Shown: positions 56,601-64,000 of the stretch, piece by piece | Layout: every line of letters begins with the position of its first letter | Position numbering within the stretch: the first letter of the stretch is position 1 | Assembly: GCF_001439735.1 (NCBI RefSeq) | Contig: NZ_JYLN01000001.1 | Location: 1 to 64,000 of the forward strand | DNA: 64,000 nucleotides | Origin: Pseudomonas paralactis | GTDB lineage: Bacteria > Pseudomonadota > Gammaproteobacteria > Pseudomonadales > Pseudomonadaceae | Direction of reading: 5' to 3' | Program-made: the position numbers and the translations under genes | The notes under the pieces: generated by a model | Database searches by the model: none | Told to the model about the DNA's origin: nothing | The model's input: the letters and a program-made list of their open reading frames with translations, nothing else

Positions 56601-58839
56601 TGGTTTCTCCGGCAGCATTTCTGATTTCCAGCACCTTGGTACTGGGCCATGCGCCATCGCGCTGGAGCAGGTCGAGCTGCTGGTAACCACTCACACGCCC
56701 AAACTCTTCAGGATGAGTGCTGCTCAGGTTGTCGAGCAAGGTCTGGTAACTGAGGTGGATGTCAAAGTGCCTCAGGCCTTCGCGGAACAGCGGCGCAGGT
56801 AACTGCTGATCAATGTAAAGTCGGCGTAGCTCGTCATCCGTGACCCCACTCATGATTCTGAGCTGTTCCAGTTCGGTATCGCTCAGTGCATCGACCGTGT
56901 GCCCTATGCGGCGCAGCAAGGTTCTGCGATCCCACCCCAGGGGTTGTTCGAACTCGTGGACCCAGGCACCACCGCCGTTATGACGAATTCGCGGTGAATA
57001 CTGCGATGCCCCATCCGGATGCACAAGCCTGGTCCCGCCGTCGCCCTCCATGATCCGGTAGTGTGCGGCATCCACCGGCAGATAGGCTTGACCTTGATGA
57101 ACGTACAAGCCTCTGGCATCTGGCTTGATGTCAGCGGGTAATGTCACCGAGTGCTTGAATGTTCCCAAGTCAGAATCGTGCAAGCGCACCCTTGCGTCCG
57201 CAAATTCGATACGAACCAGGCGTTTGACGAACGCCGAGTCCTTAGCCAGCATCAGTGCCTTGGGCACCGCCAGCCCAGCCGCCCCCAGCAACACCGCCGA
57301 GAAATGCCCCCAGGCCTCCTGGGTCTGCCCCTCGGACCACGCCTCTGCGCCCTCGACGAACTCATTGAACATTTGCACTGCCGCGACGGCCAACATGACA
57401 TCGCCAAGAACAGGGACCACAAACGCAGCCACGTTAAGAATATCCAGCGCCTTGTTGCCCCACCACGCCAACCGAGCGCTGTGCTCACGCGCGTCAATGT
57501 CATGCGTCGACACCGCTGCGGTACTGCTATTGCTGATGATCGAGCGGATTCTGTGTAGCGCGCTGTCATACCACACATCTTTCCACGCCATTGCATAACC
57601 GTAGTCCGCTGGACTACTGAGCCTGCGTTTTGAACCGAGGTCAAAATCGTCGAATGGCGTGAATACCCCCTCGGGATCCAGCATTGCCTTAAGCCGTGTG
57701 AAAAAAACATCCTGTTGGGAAAGCAGCACGAACTGACTGAAAAATGCACGGTACTTGGCGCTGCACAAACGTGTTGTCAGGTGGTCGGCGAACAGATCGA
57801 GATTGGGGTATTCCTTAAGTACGAACTCCGGGTCGCCGGGTATATAAACCAAGCAGCGAGCAGGCAGGATTAAAGTACTCCTGAAGTAGGTTTTAACCAC
57901 TACAGGGCCGATGATCAGAATCTGTTCCAGGGCGCATGCGCACAGCGAAAACCTTGAGTACTTGACCTCCAATCCATCCAAGGTGAGTTCACTCTGGTTG
58001 ATCAGGAGATTCTTGATCAACGCATGGCTATCCGTCTGAATGTCCTGCTTCATCACGGCGATTTGCGCAGCCAGCGCCAGCTGATTTCGATGGGCTGTGA
58101 TCATCGAGCTGTAGAGTTTGCCGGACGACGCACCTGGGGTTGTCGAACGGATCTGAGCATTGAGCGTGTTACGGACATGGTCGTAGTACTTTGCACCTAG
58201 ATCCAACTCCCGGCACATCCGCGCAAACTCGTGCGCCTCGATTCGAACCCGAACGGTCTTTACGTCGCCAGGAATCGGTCGTGCTTGCGGCAAGCGCCGA
58301 TGAAAGTTGTACTCGGTAATCAGGTGACAGTCCTTGCAGGCCGGGACCTTGGCCTCATCCTCGGTGAAGTTGCCCAACGCGGCTTCGAGCAGGCTGACTC
58401 CCTTGTAGAAATAGAACACTGGATCCAACACCACGGCACTGCTGCGTGCAACTGCAGTGGGCATGCGTTCACACTGCAACTCTTCCATTTTGCGCGCGTA
58501 AAAAACACGCAAAACATCCAGCCGAAGGTTGAATGTTTTTTCAATGGCCGCCACCAGCAGAGGCGCTGCAAAATCAACCGGGCTTTTCAACTCAACCAAC
58601 AACTGATCCAGCTGATTCAATGATCGCCGGCTGCGCGCGTGGATATTCTTGAGGTTCGCCCTGGACTCCTCTGATGCATATCGATACCAATCAGGAATCT
58701 TCAGCGGCTGAAGAGCCAGTTGTCTTTTGTGCTCTGCCAGCGACTGCGTATACCAGTCAGGTGTGTTGTCTTGGAGGGTATAGAAGTGAACGCTTTGTTC
58801 GTCCGCGTCAGGCGCCGCAGAGGGAGGACTGGCTGTCAT
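53692..58839 (-). CDS. LRR protein with NEL-type E3 ubiquitin ligase domain (toxin/effector)
   Basis: A 1715-residue protein. The first ~550 residues resemble the dermonecrotic-toxin-like N-terminal domain (DUF6543), with a hydrophobic segment near 460-490 (ILNVAAFVVPVLGDVMLAVAAVQMF). Leucine-rich repeats lie at about 1200-1365 (for example LTKLDLSANDL, LKILNLADNLRL, LNRLDLSNTETHTFP). The C-terminal ~330 residues are a NEL E3 ubiquitin ligase domain with catalytic Cys1466 in RFTCGDGSTLEFMNLE, matching the CxD motif of IpaH/SspH. NEL ligases act inside eukaryotic cells, so a host- or predator-directed role is inferred. There is no signal peptide and no secretion genes are nearby. It is a single-gene unit. 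Confidence 0.85.
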   Translation of the reverse strand: MTASPPSAAPDADEQSVHFYTLQDNTPDWYTQSLAEHKRQLALQPLKIPDWYRYASEESRANLKNIHARSRRSLNQLDQLLVELKSPVDFAAPLLVAAIEKTFNLRLDVLRVFYARKMEELQCERMPTAVARSSAVVLDPVFYFYKGVSLLEAALGNFTEDEAKVPACKDCHLITEYNFHRRLPQARPIPGDVKTVRVRIEAHEFARMCRELDLGAKYYDHVRNTLNAQIRSTTPGASSGKLYSSMITAHRNQLALAAQIAVMKQDIQTDSHALIKNLLINQSELTLDGLEVKYSRFSLCACALEQILIIGPVVVKTYFRSTLILPARCLVYIPGDPEFVLKEYPNLDLFADHLTTRLCSAKYRAFFSQFVLLSQQDVFFTRLKAMLDPEGVFTPFDDFDLGSKRRLSSPADYGYAMAWKDVWYDSALHRIRSIISNSSTAAVSTHDIDAREHSARLAWWGNKALDILNVAAFVVPVLGDVMLAVAAVQMFNEFVEGAEAWSEGQTQEAWGHFSAVLLGAAGLAVPKALMLAKDSAFVKRLVRIEFADARVRLHDSDLGTFKHSVTLPADIKPDARGLYVHQGQAYLPVDAAHYRIMEGDGGTRLVHPDGASQYSPRIRHNGGGAWVHEFEQPLGWDRRTLLRRIGHTVDALSDTELEQLRIMSGVTDDELRRLYIDQQLPAPLFREGLRHFDIHLSYQTLLDNLSSTHPEEFGRVSGYQQLDLLQRDGAWPSTKVLEIRNAAGETIWRSTPDIAVQETVVLSEEEVLSGRILQPLLAQLDLAEARMLLKEGIPRDTVTLDTIVTGDVEVELPDHLQRPVSERALDVPSYAKRLAHYQRRLLKLAREQRDDLIERDLAAGNLSSDPNVQLVQRSFPGLPKLVIEELLQHATSAEMTYMEQSSRVPLRLAEEARSYLPRARLLRAHAALHFGTRLTMDSVRLALHKLAAIPGKLQGIGIELRADSSTGTLLDQVGERDALKRFRIIRLSMTRWEVRNALDETLYARSDKDAFYSALWFATGGEFGDWARLRAATDNLKRELVRQPLNEASARQALNVQPIKPGYKSPMRLADGRYGYPLSPVTGAAELPFICDLKVGRLYPTLETEEVRALLGMEGRSHADFLARLIELEKEFEGLHTTLTHWVQEGGANLSDSRRRVASRIKSAWRRISAQAHAADGSPIGHTLDISDENIQQLPAITANMDHVGSLNLSRMWLTDDSMVFLRAFGRLRWLKASGNYLTQLPEFANEGAGLTKLDLSANDLALTAQASARLERMGGLKILNLADNLRLGWTADISGLRSLNRLDLSNTETHTFPSGAEHLTQLAAIDLHSNQISTLPDYAFDNIERINLHDNPLSEETVARLGNRAPYVQPLWAHVTRAEGRELWLRDLEHTERTRCEPLWDSLGADPNSSAFFTIITDVTRSAEYQSVVTRPQLRERIWEMLTAVSEHESFRELMFDIADERFTCGDGSTLEFMNLERELFVLETTQLAEGPALENQLLVASKKLFRLKLVDDIAQRDVTARGVEFKEQSEVILAYRIRLADRLGLPVKTRRMLFPAIADVSQTAIEDAYVEVLRAEAIGSDEVDFLVGQEYWERYLRKHYAREFNSLTGPDMANIEEKSEALETLSQLQAEPDADADQATRDAWQANRDAVVERLGTLLGMTKDEILADGSMQSGFYDAQMRALGVARREQQNNGLRMLTRKVLDNHAAEPGV

Positions 58840-58938
58840 GTGGAATATCCCGAGGATAGCGAAGTAAGTTCGCTACCCTAAGGGGCCCGTCGCACAGGCA
58901 GGTCATACAGGGCTACCACCCTTTGGGGGCTTACGGTT

Positions 58939-60570
58939 TCAGTTTCGTTTGAGTTCCTCCAAGGTCATCTCGCGCATACGAAACTTCTGAATCTTGCCGG
59001 TGACCGTCATCGGAAACTCGTCCACAAATTTAAAGTACCTGGGCGTCTTGAAGTGGGCGATGCGGTCCTTGCACCAGCTCAACAGTTCCAGCTCGTTGGC
59101 CACATGGCCGGGATGGAATTTGATCCAGGCGACGATTTCTTCACCGTAACGCTCATCCGGAATACCGATGATCTGCACGTCGGCCACGGCCGGATGGGTG
59201 AAGAAAAACTCCTCCAGTTCACGCGGGTATACGTTTTCGCCGCCGCGAATAATCATGTCCTTGTTCCGCCCGGCAATGCAGACGTAGCCGTGTTCATCCA
59301 TGGTCGCCAGGTCGCCGGTGTGCATCCAGCCGGCCGCATCGATTGCCTCGCGGGTGCTGTCGGGGTTGTTCCAGTAACCGAGCATCACGCTGTAGCCACG
59401 CGTACACAGCTCACCGATCACGCCACGAGCCACGGTGTTGCCGGCATCGTCGACAATCTTGGTCTCCAGTTGCGGTTGGATGCGGCCCACCGTGGTGACG
59501 CGCCGTTCTATATCGTCATCCGCTCCGGTTTGCAGCGACACAGGGCTGGTTTCGGTCATGCCGTAGGCAATCTGCACTTCGCTCATATGCAGTTCGTTGA
59601 TGACCCGACGCATGACTTCGATAGGGCATGTCGCCCCGGCCATGATGCCGGTGCGCAGGCTGGCCAAGTCGAACTCGGCCCGTCGCGGGTGATCGAGCAT
59701 GGCGATAAACATGGTCGGCACGCCATACAGGCCGGTGGCGCGTTCTTCGGCGGCGGCGGTCAATGTCAGCAGCGGGTCGAAACCGTCATTGGGATAGATC
59801 ATGGTGGTGCCGTGGGTGATGCAACCGAGGTTGCCCATCACCATGCCGAAGCAGTGATACAACGGCACCGGGATGACCAGGCGGTCCTGCGCGGTCAGGC
59901 CCAGGCTTTCGCCGACCATGTAACCGTTATTAAGGATGTTGTGGTGACTGAGGGTAGCCCCCTTGGGAAAGCCCGTGGTGCCGGAGGTGTACTGGATATT
60001 TACCGGTTGATCGAAATGCAGGCTGGCCTGGCGGCTGTGCAGTTGCTCGGGCGGCACGCCTGCGCCAAGGTCTGCTAACTGCGACCAGGGCAAAAACTCC
60101 GGCGGCGGGCTGGGATCAAGGCTGATCAGGCCGCGCAACTCAGGCTTGAGTGCCTGGAGCATGGCGTGGTAATCGGAGGTCTTGAACGAACCGGCGCACA
60201 CCAGCCATTGGCAGTCGGATTGCTTGAGCACGTAATCCAGTTCACTGCTGCGATAGGCCGGGTTGATGTTGACCAGAATGACGCCAAGCTTGGCGCTCGC
60301 GATCTGGCAGATCAGCCACTCGTCGCAATTGGGTGCCCATATGCCCAGGCGGTCGCCGACCTGCATGCCCAATGCGAGGAACGCACGGGCGTGCAGATCA
60401 ACCGTCTCGGCCAGTTGCCGCCAGGTGTAGCGCCGCTGCTGATGGCGAACCACCAAGGCTTCGCCATCAGGATACTGCGCGACGGTTTGATCGAACGCCT
60501 GGCCAATGGTCATGGCCAGCAAGGTCTTGTCCTGGGAGCCACGGCTGTAGCTCTGATTCGGTTGATCCAT
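58939..60570 (-). CDS. AMP-binding acyl-CoA synthetase
   Basis: A 543-residue ANL-superfamily ligase. The P-loop [20 protein letters not shown] lies near residue 187, AYGMTETSP is the A5 motif, and [43 protein letters not shown] covers A7-A8. The catalytic Lys is in [11 protein letters not shown] near the C-terminus. It activates a carboxylic acid to its CoA ester; medium-chain or isovalerate-type acids are plausible from its position divergent to liuA and from the LiuR boxes between them. The start at 60568-60570 follows an AAGGGG site. No terminator is seen in the 99 bp before the toxin gene, beyond a small TAGCGAA/TTCGCTA hairpin near 58860. Confidence 0.9.
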   Translation of the reverse strand: MDQPNQSYSRGSQDKTLLAMTIGQAFDQTVAQYPDGEALVVRHQQRRYTWRQLAETVDLHARAFLALGMQVGDRLGIWAPNCDEWLICQIASAKLGVILVNINPAYRSSELDYVLKQSDCQWLVCAGSFKTSDYHAMLQALKPELRGLISLDPSPPPEFLPWSQLADLGAGVPPEQLHSRQASLHFDQPVNIQYTSGTTGFPKGATLSHHNILNNGYMVGESLGLTAQDRLVIPVPLYHCFGMVMGNLGCITHGTTMIYPNDGFDPLLTLTAAAEERATGLYGVPTMFIAMLDHPRRAEFDLASLRTGIMAGATCPIEVMRRVINELHMSEVQIAYGMTETSPVSLQTGADDDIERRVTTVGRIQPQLETKIVDDAGNTVARGVIGELCTRGYSVMLGYWNNPDSTREAIDAAGWMHTGDLATMDEHGYVCIAGRNKDMIIRGGENVYPRELEEFFFTHPAVADVQIIGIPDERYGEEIVAWIKFHPGHVANELELLSWCKDRIAHFKTPRYFKFVDEFPMTVTGKIQKFRMREMTLEELKRN

Positions 60571-60598
60571 AACGACCCCTTGTTGTCTTTTTTGTAGG

Positions 60599-60656
60599 TT
60601 GACGTAAACGTAAACTACGATTGACAGCATCGCAACGCAAGCTTACGTTAACGTAA
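60599..60656. promoter_or_regulatory. Two LiuR-box candidates between acyl-CoA synthetase and liuA
   Basis: TTGACGTAAACGTAAA (60599-60614) lies near the synthetase start and the perfect 14-bp palindrome TTACGTTAACGTAA (60643-60656) near liuA. Both share the ACGT-nn-ACGT core with the box at 51774 before liuR. One box per divergent gene suggests both are in the LiuR regulon. Confidence 0.75.
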
Positions 60657-60721
60657 AGGTGAGCGCCCTCCTCTTGCGGCCCACCCACACAACAACAAAG
60701 TCCACATTAAGGTGCCTGTCC

Positions 60722-61885
60722 ATGAGTTACCCGTCCCTGAACTTCGCCCTCGGCGAAACCATCGACATGCTACGCGACCAGGTGCAGTCCTTCGTGGCCA
60801 AGGAAGTCGCTCCGCGTGCAGCGCAGATCGACATCGATAATCTGTTTCCCGCCGACCTGTGGCGCAAGTTCGGGGACATGGGTCTGCTGGGCATCACCGT
60901 GCCGGAAGAATACGGCGGTGCCGGCCTGGGCTACCTGGCCCACGTGGTGAGCATGGAAGAAATCAGCCGCGGCTCGGCCTCGGTGGCGCTCTCATACGGT
61001 GCTCACTCCAACCTGTGCGTCAACCAGATCAACCGCAACGGCAACCACGAACAGAAACTCAAGTACCTGCCCAAGTTGATCAGCGGCGAGCACATTGGCG
61101 CCCTCGCCATGAGCGAGCCGAATGCCGGCTCCGACGTGGTCTCAATGAAACTGCGTGCCGACAAACGCGGCGACCACTACGTCCTCAATGGCAGCAAGAC
61201 CTGGATCACTAACGGCCCCGACGCCAATACTTATGTGATCTACGCCAAGACCGACCTGGAAAAGGGCCCCCACGGCATTACCGCCTTTATCGTCGAGCGC
61301 GACTGGAAAGGCTTCAGTCGCAGCAACAAGTTCGACAAGCTGGGCATGCGCGGCTCCAATACCTGCGAGCTGTTTTTCGATGACGTCGAAGTACCCGAAG
61401 AAAACATCCTCGGCGTGCTCAATGGCGGCGTGAAAGTGTTGATGAGCGGCCTGGATTACGAACGCGTGGTGCTCTCCGGCGGCCCTACCGGGATCATGCA
61501 GGCGTGCATGGACTTGATCGTGCCCTACATCCACGACCGCAAGCAGTTCGGCCAGAGCATCGGCGAATTCCAGCTGATCCAGGGCAAGGTTGCCGACATG
61601 TACACCCAGCTCAACGCCAGCCGCGCCTACCTCTACGCCGTGGCCCAAGCTTGCGAGCGCGGCGAGACGACGCGCAAGGATGCCGCCGGCGTGATCCTGT
61701 ACAGCGCCGAGCGCGCCACGCAAATGGCTCTGGATGCGATCCAGATTCTGGGCGGCAACGGCTATATCAACGAATTCCCCGCCGGGCGCCTGTTGCGTGA
61801 CGCCAAGCTGTATGAAATCGGCGCCGGTACCAGCGAGATTCGGCGGATGTTGATCGGTCGCGAACTGTTCAACGAAACCCGCTGA
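60722..61885 (+). CDS. liuA: Isovaleryl-CoA dehydrogenase
   Basis: A 387-residue acyl-CoA dehydrogenase that converts isovaleryl-CoA to 3-methylcrotonyl-CoA in leucine breakdown. Motifs: [14 protein letters not shown] and [16 protein letters not shown] in the middle domain, the substrate-side Glu in [14 protein letters not shown] (the isovaleryl-specific placement in helix G), and [41 protein letters not shown] at the C-terminus. The ATG at 60722 follows AAGGTG. liuB starts 11 bp after its stop. Confidence 0.95.
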   Translation: MSYPSLNFALGETIDMLRDQVQSFVAKEVAPRAAQIDIDNLFPADLWRKFGDMGLLGITVPEEYGGAGLGYLAHVVSMEEISRGSASVALSYGAHSNLCVNQINRNGNHEQKLKYLPKLISGEHIGALAMSEPNAGSDVVSMKLRADKRGDHYVLNGSKTWITNGPDANTYVIYAKTDLEKGPHGITAFIVERDWKGFSRSNKFDKLGMRGSNTCELFFDDVEVPEENILGVLNGGVKVLMSGLDYERVVLSGGPTGIMQACMDLIVPYIHDRKQFGQSIGEFQLIQGKVADMYTQLNASRAYLYAVAQACERGETTRKDAAGVILYSAERATQMALDAIQILGGNGYINEFPAGRLLRDAKLYEIGAGTSEIRRMLIGRELFNETR

Positions 61886-61896
61886 AGGAGCGCGTC

Positions 61897-63504
61897 ATGG
61901 CCACCCTGCATACCCAGCTCAACCCACGCTCGGCGGAATTTGCCGCCAATAGCGCGGCGATGCTTGCACAGGTCGACGCCCTGCATACCCTGCTCGCCCA
62001 TGTGCAACAGGGTGGCGGCGCCAAGGCCCAGGAACGCCACACCTCGCGCGGCAAGCTGTTGCCCCGCGAGCGCATCAACCGTCTGCTCGACCCGGGCTCG
62101 CCGTTTCTGGAGCTGAGCCAGCTGGCGGCTCATCAGGTGTACGGCGAAGATGTCCCGGCGGCTGGAGTGATCGCCGGCATCGGCCGCGTGGAAGGTGTGG
62201 AGTGCATGATCGTCGCCAACGATGCCACGGTCAAAGGCGGCTCCTACTACCCGCTGACGGTGAAAAAGCATCTGCGTGCCCAGACCATCGCCGAGCAGAA
62301 CCGTCTGCCGTGTATCTACCTGGTGGATTCCGGCGGCGCCAACCTGCCGCGCCAGGACGAGGTGTTCCCCGACCGCGAGCACTTTGGGCGGATCTTCTTC
62401 AACCAGGCCAACATGAGCGCCCAGGGCATCCCGCAGATTGCTGTGGTGATGGGCTCATGTACCGCCGGCGGCGCCTATGTGCCAGCGATGGCCGACGAAG
62501 CGATCATGGTGCGTCAGCAAGCCACTATTTTTCTGGCCGGCCCGCCGCTGGTAAAGGCGGCCACTGGTGAAGTGGTCAGCGCCGAAGACCTCGGCGGCGC
62601 TGATGTGCACTGCAAGATCTCCGGCGTGGCCGACCACTATGCCGACAGCGATGAACACGCCCTGGCCCTGGCCCGGCGCAGCGTGGCCAACCTCAATTGG
62701 CGCAAACAGGGTCAATTGCTGCAGCGCCCGCCCGTGGCACCGCTGTACAGCAGCGAAGAGCTTTACGGGGTGATTCCGGCGGATGCCAAGCAGCCGTTCG
62801 ATGTACGCGAAGTCATCGCGCGGCTGGTGGACGGTTCGGTGTTCGACGAGTTCAAGGCGTTGTTCGGGACGACCTTGGTATGCGGCTTTGCGCACCTGCA
62901 TGGCTACCCGATCGCGATTCTGGCCAACAACGGCATCCTGTTTGCCGAGGCCGCACAGAAAGGCGCGCACTTTATCGAGCTGGCCTGTCAGCGTGGGATT
63001 CCCCTGCTGTTTCTGCAAAACATCACCGGTTTCATGGTCGGCCAGAAATACGAAGCCGGGGGTATCGCCAAGCATGGCGCCAAGCTGGTGACGGCAGTGG
63101 CGTGCGCCAGGGTGCCGAAATTCACCGTGATCATCGGTGGCAGCTTTGGCGCCGGTAACTACGGGATGTGCGGCCGCGCCTATGACCCGCGCTTCTTGTG
63201 GATGTGGCCCAACGCACGCATTGGCGTGATGGGCGCCGAACAGGCGGCCGGGGTGCTGGTGCAAGTCAAACGCGAGCAGGCTGAACGCGCCGGCAACGGT
63301 TTCAGTGCCGAGGAGGAAGCCGCCATCAAGCAGCCGATCCTCGACCAGTATGAAACCCAGGGCCACCCCTACTACTCCAGCGCGCGCTTGTGGGATGACG
63401 GCGTTATCGACCCCCTGCAGACCCGCGATGTGCTGGCCCTGGCCTTGTCCGCCGCGCTGAACGCCCCCATCGAGCCGAGCCGCTTCGGCGTGTTCCGCAT
63501 GTAA
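61897..63504 (+). CDS. liuB: Methylcrotonoyl-CoA carboxylase, carboxyltransferase (beta) subunit
   Basis: A 535-residue carboxyltransferase that, with the biotin subunit LiuD, carboxylates 3-methylcrotonyl-CoA to 3-methylglutaconyl-CoA. Both crotonase-like halves are present: [57 protein letters not shown] in the first, and [35 protein letters not shown] with [29 protein letters not shown] in the second. It follows liuA with a strong GAAGGAG site. A REPIN separates it from liuC. Confidence 0.96.
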   Translation: MATLHTQLNPRSAEFAANSAAMLAQVDALHTLLAHVQQGGGAKAQERHTSRGKLLPRERINRLLDPGSPFLELSQLAAHQVYGEDVPAAGVIAGIGRVEGVECMIVANDATVKGGSYYPLTVKKHLRAQTIAEQNRLPCIYLVDSGGANLPRQDEVFPDREHFGRIFFNQANMSAQGIPQIAVVMGSCTAGGAYVPAMADEAIMVRQQATIFLAGPPLVKAATGEVVSAEDLGGADVHCKISGVADHYADSDEHALALARRSVANLNWRKQGQLLQRPPVAPLYSSEELYGVIPADAKQPFDVREVIARLVDGSVFDEFKALFGTTLVCGFAHLHGYPIAILANNGILFAEAAQKGAHFIELACQRGIPLLFLQNITGFMVGQKYEAGGIAKHGAKLVTAVACARVPKFTVIIGGSFGAGNYGMCGRAYDPRFLWMWPNARIGVMGAEQAAGVLVQVKREQAERAGNGFSAEEEAAIKQPILDQYETQGHPYYSSARLWDDGVIDPLQTRDVLALALSAALNAPIEPSRFGVFRM

Positions 63505-63506
63505 CC

Positions 63507-63606
63507 TGTAGGAGCGAGCTTGCTCGCGAAGAACGTCAGAGCAACGCGAACATCCAGAATACCCGCGTTATCGTTGACGACCTTCGCGATCAAGCTCGCT
63601 CCTACA
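63507..63606. repeat. REPIN between liuB and liuC
   Basis: Inverted units from TGTAGGAGCGAGC (63507) to GCTCGCTCCTACA (63606); the right unit has one change (CGATCAAGC). The spacer carries GCGTTATCGTTGACG. It lies inside what should be one operon, 3 bases after the liuB stop and 31 bases before liuC. Confidence 0.9.
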
Positions 63607-63637
63607 GGAGGCCTCTCATTATCATGGAGCTCCTTGC

Positions 63638-64000
63638 ATGAACGATTTCAACACCCTCGAACTGATCACCGACAGCCGTGGCTTTGCCACGCTGTGGCTC
63701 AGTCGTGAAGCCAAGAACAACGCGTTCAATGCCGAAATGATCCGCGAACTGATCATTGCCCTGGACCAGGTGCAAGGCGACCCATCTCTGCGCTTTCTGG
63801 TGGTGCGCGGGCGCGGCAAGCACTTCAGCGCCGGCGCCGACCTGGCCTGGATGCAACAGTCTGCCGAGTTGGACTATCACACCAACCTGGACGACGCCCG
63901 CGAGCTGGCGGAGCTGATGTACAACCTGTCCAAGCTGAAAATTCCCACGCTGGCCGTGGTGCAAGGCGCGGCCTATGGGGGCGCGCTGGGCCTGATCAGT
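63638..64000 (+). CDS. liuC: Methylglutaconyl-CoA hydratase (partial, cut by window edge)
   Basis: The first 121 codons of an enoyl-CoA hydratase-family gene that runs off the right edge. MNDFNTLELITDSRGFATLWLSREAKNNAFNAEMI and FLVVRGRGKHFSAGADLAWMQ are crotonase signatures; the oxyanion-hole segment begins in VVQGAAYGGALGLIS. Position after liuA-liuB identifies it as liuC, which hydrates 3-methylglutaconyl-CoA to HMG-CoA, the substrate of LiuE. The ATG at 63638 is preceded by GGAGCTCCTTGC. Confidence 0.9.
   Translation, partial: MNDFNTLELITDSRGFATLWLSREAKNNAFNAEMIRELIIALDQVQGDPSLRFLVVRGRGKHFSAGADLAWMQQSAELDYHTNLDDARELAELMYNLSKLKIPTLAVVQGAAYGGALGLIS

Overview
The window looks like chromosomal DNA of a Pseudomonas of the P. 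fluorescens group. Reasons: high-GC coding sequence; three REP/REPIN repeat types (cores GAGGGGGCTTGCCCCC-like, GAGCTGGCTTGCC-like and GAGCGAGCTTGCTCGC); the liu leucine-degradation genes; a CrcY-type Crc-sequestering RNA beside mvaB/liuE; a DUF6124 gene with its structured leader; and a fused A/B subunit in the Mrp antiporter. No tRNA, rRNA, CRISPR array, prophage or intact insertion sequence was seen.

Layout. 0.1-5.8 kb: a TetR regulator divergent from a four-gene tripartite ABC exporter (split MacB-type ATPase and permease, TolC-like channel, membrane fusion protein). 5.8-6.3 kb: composite repeat. 6.3-9.3 kb: FAD oxidoreductase and XRE-cupin regulator, divergent from an EamA transporter. 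9.5-15.6 kb: six-gene Mrp (mnh/sha/pha) Na+/H+ antiporter operon. 15.6-18.1 kb: accessory patch with a structured RNA leader, a DUF6124 gene, and an orphan type VI cassette (hcp, DUF4225 effector, membrane immunity candidate). The patch ends in a terminator split by an IS4-like MITE. 18.2-22.8 kb: cysS-glnS and, divergently, ppiB-lpxH. 22.8-23.4 kb: inverted second copy of the composite repeat. 23.4-28.2 kb: marR plus an EmrAB/OprM-type drug efflux operon with two operators.

28.4-40.4 kb: two hybrid sensor kinases, a REC-EAL c-di-GMP phosphodiesterase and a NarL-type response regulator, followed by a fimbrial pilin, chaperone and usher. The order matches the pvr/rcs-cupD locus of P. aeruginosa PA14. 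A 21-bp sequence is shared exactly by the promoter regions of the signalling operon and the pilin. 40.6-46 kb: tamB and tamA. 46-49.3 kb: a GNAT acetyltransferase, xthA and a PstS-OmpA fusion. 49.3-51.7 kb: acyl-CoA dehydrogenase divergent from a LysR regulator. 51.8-64 kb: a leucine/isovalerate catabolic region in which liuR-liuE is separated from liuA-liuB-liuC by crcY, a 1715-residue LRR/NEL-type E3 ubiquitin ligase toxin gene and an acyl-CoA synthetase. Palindromic LiuR-like boxes precede liuR and lie between the synthetase and liuA. liuC runs off the right edge.

The items most worth a second look are the DUF6124-linked RNA, the orphan Hcp cassette, the MITE inside a terminator, the paired 0.5-kb inverted repeats, the shared 21-bp motif, and the NEL ligase gene beside crcY. 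Functions come from reading motifs and recalling families; no database search was run.
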